Source: Neckera pumila (Eukaryota; Streptophyta; Bryopsida; Hypnales; Neckeraceae). From it: a DNA stretch of 64,000 nucleotides. The stretch spans positions 6,763,001-6,827,000 of the forward strand of contig OZ018418.1 of NCBI GenBank assembly GCA_963969595.1, in the 5' to 3' direction. The position numbers were made by a program, and so were the translations under genes. The notes beneath the pieces are model-generated. The model saw only the letters and a program-made list of their open reading frames with translations, was not told the origin of the DNA and searched no databases. Positions 57,725-64,000 of the stretch are shown here, piece by piece; the first letter of the stretch is position 1; every line of letters begins with the position of its first letter.

Positions 57725-59629
57725 ATGGCAAGACCGGCCCGAATGATGTCTCCGGCGATTCCAAAGGATCCGGAAGTCTGGAAACACTTAGAGGAGGACT
57801 TAGAGATGATAGGATGCGCCAGATTATTGCAACGCCCCTGGAGTTTGAAGAATGACGAGATCATTACGGAACTCGTAGTAGGAGTTCCAAATCAGTACTA
57901 GCTGACTGTGAGAGGCCAGCCCAAACTCTGGACGGAGGATATCTGGGCAAAAGTGTACTCGTTTCGGAAAACCAGTTTCGGTTTAGCTGCCCGGAATGAT
58001 AGGACCAGGCAGAGTAAGTTCCGGGGTCTGGCGCATAGTAAGGAGGGCTACAGTATTCACAACTGTATCGAGGATAGGCATAGCCGGATTCTGGAGTTCC
58101 TTATTCCGATTCTGTATCCAGAGAAGTCGACCCGGGTTACGGCGATAGTAGCGAGCACCATATTTGGAGCGATGGAAGGCTGGCCGGTGAACTAGAGTAG
58201 ACTAATTTTGGATGTAGTCTCCAAGTTAGTTGCACGTGCAACTTCCGAGAAGGCTACCATGCTCACCTCGTATCTTTTTCATCTCTATCATCAGCAAGGG
58301 GTTTTGAATGAGCCGGAAATGTATGCTTACATCCATAGAGAGGAAGTCCTAAAGTACGGATTTACGGAAGAAGTCCAACCGGACCAATCCGTCGCAGGAG
58401 AATCCAAAGAGGAGGAATTAAAGCAGCCGCCCTTGACTCACAAGCAAATCCGGAGACGGAAGTCAACGGATCAGGCTGCACGAGGCAAGCAGGTGGTGAC
58501 GGATGACGAACTGCAACTAGAGTATCCGAAAAATGACTACATGAAGGAATTCTAGGAGCGCGAGCATAAGGGAGCCGACGAGTGTCGGTTGATCCACAAC
58601 AAGATGGCGGAGTACATCAGCGGTGCCATGACACTCTTGGGAGTCAGTTGCCCGGAACAGATAGCGGCTGCCATCTGGAAGAGGACGGATCCGGGGGCAC
58701 TGGAGGTGCAGGAGCTCCGTATCCGGATTCTGCAGCAAAACAAGATGGATCTCAGATCTCGGGTGGCTGAGCTGGAGAGCGAGCTAGAGACAGCAAGGAC
58801 AAAGGAGGCAGACGCTTCCAACCTCGTCCAGAATCTATCGACTTTGGTAGCAGCTCCGATGAAGCAAGTGTTACGAGCCCGGCTCTTCATTAACAAGCTG
58901 ACAAACGAAGCTCATCCATCCGGACCAAATGTGCTGAGGGTGCTCATTGACTACCAAGCCCGAATGGAGAAGGTGTTGGTGGAGATGCGGCAGCTGCTCG
59001 GACAACTTGACTTGGGGAGGGAGTTGGATTTTGAGGGTTTTCTGAAAGTCGCAGATGCCCAGAATTACTTGTAGACTCCAACCAGAGAAACAATTCTGGA
59101 GGAGAATCCAGTAACGGGACAAGATATGTTGATCAATGAGACCAATATGCCCCTAATGTCCGGAAAGGAGGGAACCAGAACGTCTATTCCAGTGAGGACG
59201 GCAAGAGCTGTGGTGACAGTACCAGAAGCTTCAACATCAAAAAAGGCGGAAGACTATATTCCGGGAACAAGGCTCACCTTTCTTACAAGTGAGCCGGCCC
59301 GACCAACTAGAGCTACAATCTTCGCTATACCAAAGTTCGTAGTTCGTCGTAACCTAGCCGGACCATCGGGAGCCATCAAGAACACGGCTCAGAGTTATCC
59401 TGAGAGGTTCACACACATGCAACAAGCTTCTCCGCCCAAGGGCAACAAAATTCCATTGGAGATTTCGGACGATGAAGAGGAAGAATGCGAAACCAGAAGG
59501 GAGTCAAAAGACGAGGCTACTCTGCCTCAAGGGTGCAGGATCATCACCCGAGCACAAACCAAGAGCACGCCGGTGAAGTCACCAACGTCCAAGGTAGAGA
59601 GCAATGTGAAGAAATCACGGAGGAAGTAG
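57725..59629 (+). pseudogene. Gene G: family protein, 634 codons, four TAG stops
   Basis: One frame from ATG 57725 to TAG 59627-59629. Internal stops are only TAG, at 57899, 58193, 58553 and 59072. Comparison with gene D shows Trp or Gln codons at the last two sites. Layout: N-terminal domain, residues 1-220 (MIGCARLLQRPWSL, EDIWAKVYSFRKTSFGLAA, SIHNCIEDRHSRILEFLIPI, TSYLFHLYHQQ); charged linker; coiled coil, about 325-385 (LQQNKMDLRSRVAELESEL); RVLIDYQARMEKVLVEMRQL near 410; acidic patch DDEEEE near 583; basic end VKKSRRK. No catalytic motif is recognised. It could be a gag-like or accessory protein of a non-autonomous element, or a plant-mobile-domain-like protein; neither is shown. Confidence 0.75.
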
Positions 59630-60740
59630 TTAGTTTGATAGGTTTTTGTTTGGTTGTTTTGGATTCAATCTGTCTCGGGTTTTCCGGAAGTGGAACCTGG
59701 TTCTAGATTCTTAGGAGGCCGCCGGCCTAGATTTCTCGGGTATCTTGGGTGTTACTTTGATTGGTTGCTTGGATTTCTGGGTGTACCCTTTTTGCTTTTT
59801 TGCTTTTTAGTTTGAGTTTTAAAGGGAGGGCAGGCTTGTTGCCCTCTCATTCCATTCCAGCCCAATAGAGTGTAGTTTGATTGTGTTCTTTTACTTTCTT
59901 TAATCGGAGACCCCTTTTGTGGATATTTCTGGATCCGGCTATGTGCATGAGTAAGAGTATTTGCAAGAGTGTTGAAGTGTGAAGAAGACAGGTGAGGAGG
60001 AGTCCGGATCTAAGTGAACTGGGTATGATTGGTAGTTGGCATTTGAGAGAATTCTGGATCTGTGAAGGAGGATTAGTGCGTTGTGTTTTTAAACTGCTGG
60101 GATAGTAATCCGGTTGATTGAGTAGCGGAAGCGAGTCCGGCTGTCAACCTGTGCGGAGATAAATGCCTGCCAAGAGGAAGTCTTTGCTCTACCGGAAGAC
60201 TTGCCAACTTCCAGATCAGTCTGGGAGTCTTGAACAACGTTGTTACTGGTTCCGGGTACTTGATCTGTCGTTGTAGTGAAGGAGTAGAAAGTCAATTCTG
60301 AGTGACCTGCTTTCCGGAAGGATCATCCAAAGAGCTGTGAGGATCATTATCTGCCTCTTCCCTGTAGCAATACCGGAAGAAAGTTGTGTGTCTTTGTGTG
60401 TGTGCATGTTTTGAACTACAAGTGGTGAGTCCCTACCCCTCTAAAAGACCAATAGTGGACCCCCTGAAGGTAAAACAGGGGTATAGAAAATCAGAGTTTC
60501 GATTGAGAGTTACTGGATTCCGGAGAAGGACGGTTCCGGATTAATTTCCGGAACTTAGTATTATCCGGAAGGAAAAAAGATAAAAAGATTGAGTTACGGA
60601 TTGCTTGGGGTTTGGTTTTGGAGAGATATCCGGATAGCCTTAGTTTGCAATAACACCTAGAATTCCCTGGGACGATATTTTGTGTTATCTTAGTACATCT
60701 TTGTGTTAAGGAAACTTACGCCTAGATTGCGCGTACGATA
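59630..60740 (+). other. 3' noncoding tail of element G
   Basis: No gene. Sequence blocks such as TTTGCAATAACACC, GACGATATTTTGTGTTATCT and CGCCTAGATTGCGCGTACGA are shared with elements D (38905-38997) and A (19848-19925), defining the family 3' end. A GT-rich run lies near 60386-60405. Confidence 0.7.
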
Positions 60741-60745
60741 GTTCT

Positions 60746-62230
60746 TATGAGAGTTCTTGAGTTTGGGTTGAGGTCGGCCTTTCTCCTAAGAAGGAATCAA
60801 GTTTCTACACAATCATATTGCGAGAATAGTTGTCTACCGCCTTTCTCCGTCGAGAGATTCAAGCCATACATTCTCAACTTCATGCAGACGACAGATTTTA
60901 TGCCTTCCAAAAATGTCTTCTTGAAGTGCATAGGCAGATGCATACAGACAATGCCGATAAAGAATGGGTAATTTTGAAAAAGATTGAGGTGTGTCCTTTT
61001 GCTTGGTGTAGGATTTACGAAATTTCGAAGGCTACATTCTATAGGTATAGGCACAAGGCTAAGTTTAGGAAGCAAGCGGAGGCGCACGGGAATTTAGAAT
61101 CCAAAAAACCCCGTAAACATATTAATCAAGCTACCGCCACACTTCAGATGTTGGTTGTAAGTGAAGCTCACAGGATGCCACACAAAATGAATACACTGGA
61201 ATCTGGAGAGAGAGTCCTCGCAATGGTGTTGCTATTAGCGTTTTGTTGGAGCGACCAATTACTAAAAATTAGTAAAGCTAATGCCACTTTGCATTTACCG
61301 CCCATTTCTTCTAGTGGTTTGAGTAACATTAGGCGTGTTTCTTTTCTAGAGTATGTTGTGAAGGCTCCAAGAGACTCTTTTGCAAGGTGTGCTCAATGTG
61401 ATACATATAGGCAATTGAGGAGCGCCTACACACCACTTTCTCATTCACAAAATAAGTGGGCTACACTTTTGCAAACTCACCTTGCGGGGCAAAAGGCCCT
61501 TAGAGAACTGTATTATACAAATTGTTATATTTATGAGAAATACCCTAAAAAGATGCTCACCATTATCCATGATAAAATGGATCACTCGAAGACTTCTTCT
61601 TCCCATTTCTCTCACAAGACCAAAGTGACGGATTCTTTTATGAAAATGCCCGTTGCTATTATAGGCATGATTGCTCATGGTCATGGCAATATTTGGTACG
61701 CGCATTACGGCTTGGACATTTTTCCAATAGATTCAAATCACATCATTGGATCCATTGCAAAGTTGTTGCATGATTTTGAAGGGCCACCACAGAATTCATC
61801 ATGCAAATTGCCTGCCATAGAAAAAAACAATCCACATTAACGCAAGCTGTGTTGGAAACTCAAAAATGTGCTTGGACTCCTTCTTCCTCTTCCATCTGAA
61901 CCGATCCCCACTCAACCTTTGCCACCTATATTGACTCTGCGGCTTGACAATGCGTTAGGAGACAATAAGAATCAATGGATTTTTGCTTTCTGCTCTCTTC
62001 TTGTTTTGAAGGGCATTTTTTGTGAGGTGTACATTAACTTCTTCATCGTTGCGCACACTCACAAAGACATTGATGCTCTTTTTGGTCGATGGAGCTCTTT
62101 ATTGAAGACAAATAGCTACCAGACTATTCCAAGGCTCATGAGATCCTTCGTGGACTGTGAAACACATCCTGTCATTCCTCACTTCATTGAAGAAGACAAG
62201 ATCTACAAGATCAACTCTTATGATACCTAA
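60746..62230 (+). pseudogene. DUF7869-type, DDE-like transposable-element protein
   Basis: Frame open from about 60830 to 62230 with one TAA at 61838-61840. An upstream helix-turn-helix-like segment reads ISKATFYRYRHKAKFRKQ, then HGNLESKKPRKHINQATA. The core reads IIHDKMDHSKTSS, IGMIAHGHGNIWYAHYGLD, LTLRLDNALGDNKNQW, IFCEVYINFFIVAHTHKDID and ALFGRWSSLL. D-M-D, LDN..GDNKN and HTHKDID are in the order of the DUF7869 family, thought to have an RNase H-like fold. The single stop (context KNNPH then RKLCW) is the only damage seen. No ATG start is obvious; the frame begins after a stop near 60826. It lies directly beyond the element G insertion. Confidence 0.75.
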
Positions 62231-63640
62231 TCTGTAATGATGACGGCTGAATTGATAAGTCCAAAAATCCTTGTGCGAGGTTGCCCCTGAGGATGCTTAC
62301 AAAACTGTATATAATTGTTCCTTCAACTATCAGCTTCTGCATTTTCACTCCTTCACTCTCTCTTTTGGTGCGATCAGTTTGCACTATTGCCTTTGCAAGA
62401 CAATGTTTCTACTTAGCAAATTCTTGTAGTCTCTGTTCTTTACTGACCTTGGTATTCACTTTTGATAGAAGATCAGCAAGGACAACAACCCATTGCTGCT
62501 GATGTTTGACAAACTTCTGGTGTCGGGAAGGTCCTTCTCCAAAGTCATGGTGAAAACTTCCCCAAAGTGCATGGTTTGCTCCTTTTCCTCCAATCCACAC
62601 TTCTATTTAAATCTTCTTTTTATTTGTGTGAGGATTTCTTTGTGCACTGCTTCATGATTTCATATTTTTGTCTCCCTAATTTCCGTCGTTCACTCTCCCT
62701 CATGAAAGTGAAGGCAAATAGAAATGTTCTATGCCTCCAATATGAAATGAAGATAGTCTTTCAAGTGACTGCATTTCCATTTTTGATTGCTAACTATGGC
62801 CCATTTGGTGACATTGCATAGCAAAGTAGACAAGTATGAGTATACATAGAGAAACGTCAAAACATTTCCGACCTCTTATTGCATTCACATATGTCTTCAT
62901 ACATTGAGTTTGGAAGTCATTTCTTCCTTCAATTCTAATACGCTTCTGCACAGGCGCTTCTGGTGTTGTTTGTTTGCAGATACGCTAGGCACTTGCATGC
63001 ATCCGTCGGAGTGAAGATGGCTCACAATGTTCATATGTGAGAGGTGAAGGTCAACGTGTACTTCATGAAGAATCAACCACATGTATTGTTTGGTGGTGGC
63101 TGGAAAGGATTAATGTGTTTCAGTAACCTGCACACAGGCAACGTTTAAAGTTCACGCTCGTGAAGACCTCTTTTTTTTTAAGTCACAACCCAGGGATGTA
63201 GCGTTGCTATGTAGAATGCCGATCAAGAATAAGACAAAACATGATCAGGTGTCCTTTTTTGGGAAAGCATGCCCTAGCAACACAGAGCAATCTCTAGAAT
63301 AACACCATCACTAAAAGCGTGGAGGACTTGCAGTGGGAACAACGTACAAGTCTGATAAAGTAAGAGCAATTCACGATAATATAATGATGTCTCACAAAAG
63401 CATAAAATGATTTATTGTCTCAGTATAATGTTTTGTTTTGTTTTAAAATGTACAGACCTCCATTCCTCTGGTCAATGCGTCTTATTACTATTCAGGCAAT
63501 AGTTATTGTTTATGAATTTGTCATACTATAAGCGGACGTGGTCCACACTCCGCCCTCAAGTCAGTTGACAAGACTATCTCCCAAGCAGTTGAATGTTCAG
63601 CTATAAAATGAATTCAAAGCCTTTAATGTTTAGGGGACTC
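62231..63640. other. Noncoding or unrecognised DNA
   Basis: Small frames (62281-62502, 62567-62821) lack motifs. TTTGTTTGCAG near 62966 looks like a splice acceptor, but no coding block follows. Some of this may be the 3' end of the DUF7869-type element. Confidence 0.4.
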
Positions 63641-63655
63641 CTCAATATACTGCTC

Positions 63656-63824
63656 TATATATACGAGCATGTTGTAGCAGATCTGACCTCAGTGCGCTTA
63701 CTTTAACATGCACTTTCCTTTCTCTTTCTTCCATAGTTTTTTTTCTTCTTTTTGCTCACTCAATATAATGGCCACAAGTACAAATGCAGAAGCCGTTCTG
63801 CCATATTTGGCATACACGTACTAG
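63656..63824 (+). promoter_or_regulatory. TATA box and short start frame
   Basis: TATATATA at 63656-63663 is followed by a CT-rich leader and AATATGGCC with a 18-codon frame (63768-63824, MATSTNAEAVLPYLAYTY then TAG). It could be a promoter with the first codons of a decayed or spliced gene. Nothing downstream supports it. Confidence 0.25.
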
Positions 63825-64000
63825 CAGATAGGGGCCAATGCAATTCAATTATAATGTTTGAGTCCTTGACTTATGATTGACTTCTATCTTTCACTTACAA
63901 TCTTCGTCTTGAATGTAAGGATGCCTGTGGCTTGGACTCTGTTGTTGATTTTTTGTCAACAGCGATTTGCTAGTCTTTTTTTTGTTGTCCTCCGTGAACT

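Larger units (their letters stand above)
57266..60740 (+). mobile_element. Element G, complete copy, 3475 bp, TSD GTTCT
   Basis: Begins TGTGGGAATACAAAACC at 57266 and ends GCGCGTACGATA at 60740. GTTCT is present immediately before (57261-57265) and after (60741-60745). Other copies end ...GTACGACA (D) or ...GTACAACA (A), so the ancestral ends are TG...CA. No direct terminal repeat (the first ~450 bp and last ~700 bp share nothing I can see) and no terminal inverted repeat. One gene with promoter, leader and long 3' tail is inside. TG...CA plus a 5-bp duplication is the signature of a retroviral-type integrase. Confidence 0.85.

Noticed and set aside
57266..60740. Helitron interpretation of element G (CTAG-like sequence near the 3' end)
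   Set aside because: Helitrons do not make target duplications. A clear 5-bp duplication flanks G, and the ends are TG...CA-like.
1..64000. tRNA and rRNA genes
   Set aside because: Scanned by eye for conserved tRNA arms and 5S boxes and none was convincing. A covariance-model scan would be decisive and was not possible.

Overview
The window looks like repeat-rich nuclear DNA of a land plant. The evidence is plant-type (TTTAGGG)n tracts at about 12.18 and 32.82 kb, a plant-style hAT transposase with BED, DUF659 and dimerisation segments, exons with GT/AG borders and AT-rich introns, and nonsense codons that look like decay of methylated CpG and CHG sites. My guess is a non-seed plant (moss, liverwort, lycophyte or fern), because of the unusual multi-domain gene family; that guess is weak. 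No intact ordinary host gene was found. Nearly everything is satellite DNA, transposable elements or decayed multi-exon genes.

Layout. 0.65-3.35 kb: a 177-bp satellite. 4.26-4.54 kb: a long foldback. 4.73-11.23 kb (minus): locus 1, a decayed multi-exon gene. Its pieces read, in order, as a ParB-like VNGQH segment, a beta-class DNA-amino-methyltransferase-like segment, a coiled coil, an FCP1/HAD-like segment and a basic tail. Short palindromes sit in its introns. 12.25-19.85 kb: a 178-bp satellite, interrupted at 13.07-15.04 kb. 19.85-24.31 kb: elements A and B of a TCCGGA-rich single-gene family. 24.35-27.56 kb: a decayed hAT. 28.1-28.4 kb: a 24-bp minisatellite. 28.6-30.19 kb: element C. 30.19-32.4 kb (minus): locus 3, an exon plus an intron with the same palindromes as locus 1. 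33-34.25 kb: a degenerate ~170-bp array. 34.9-36.6 kb: GTCCGACC-rich repeats. 36.69-39.0 kb: element D. 39.05-44.23 kb (minus): locus 2, a paralogue of the 3' half of locus 1. 44.4-51.28 kb: elements E and F, tail to tail. 51.28-52.0 kb: an AGAAGT-rich low-complexity tract. 53.1-56.6 kb: several ~84 to ~185-bp tandem repeats. 56.86-57.27 kb: locus 4, an exon homologous to locus 3, cut by element G (57.27-60.74 kb) with a 5-bp target duplication. 60.75-62.23 kb: a DUF7869-type transposase-like gene.

How the parts relate. Elements A-G encode one recognisable but unnamed protein (about 550-630 aa): a globular N-terminal domain, coiled coil, acidic stretch and basic end. Copy G is bounded by TG...TA (TG...CA in other copies) and a GTTCT duplication, and has no visible LTR pair or inverted repeats. 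Loci 1-4 appear to belong to one or two families of the same kind. The satellites share a GTAGAAGTTGGA-like module, a ~177-bp period and one orientation, so they may be fragments of one ancient array broken up by insertions.

All family calls come from reading translated sequence by eye; no database search was run. Exon borders are inferred from GT/AG context and frame.
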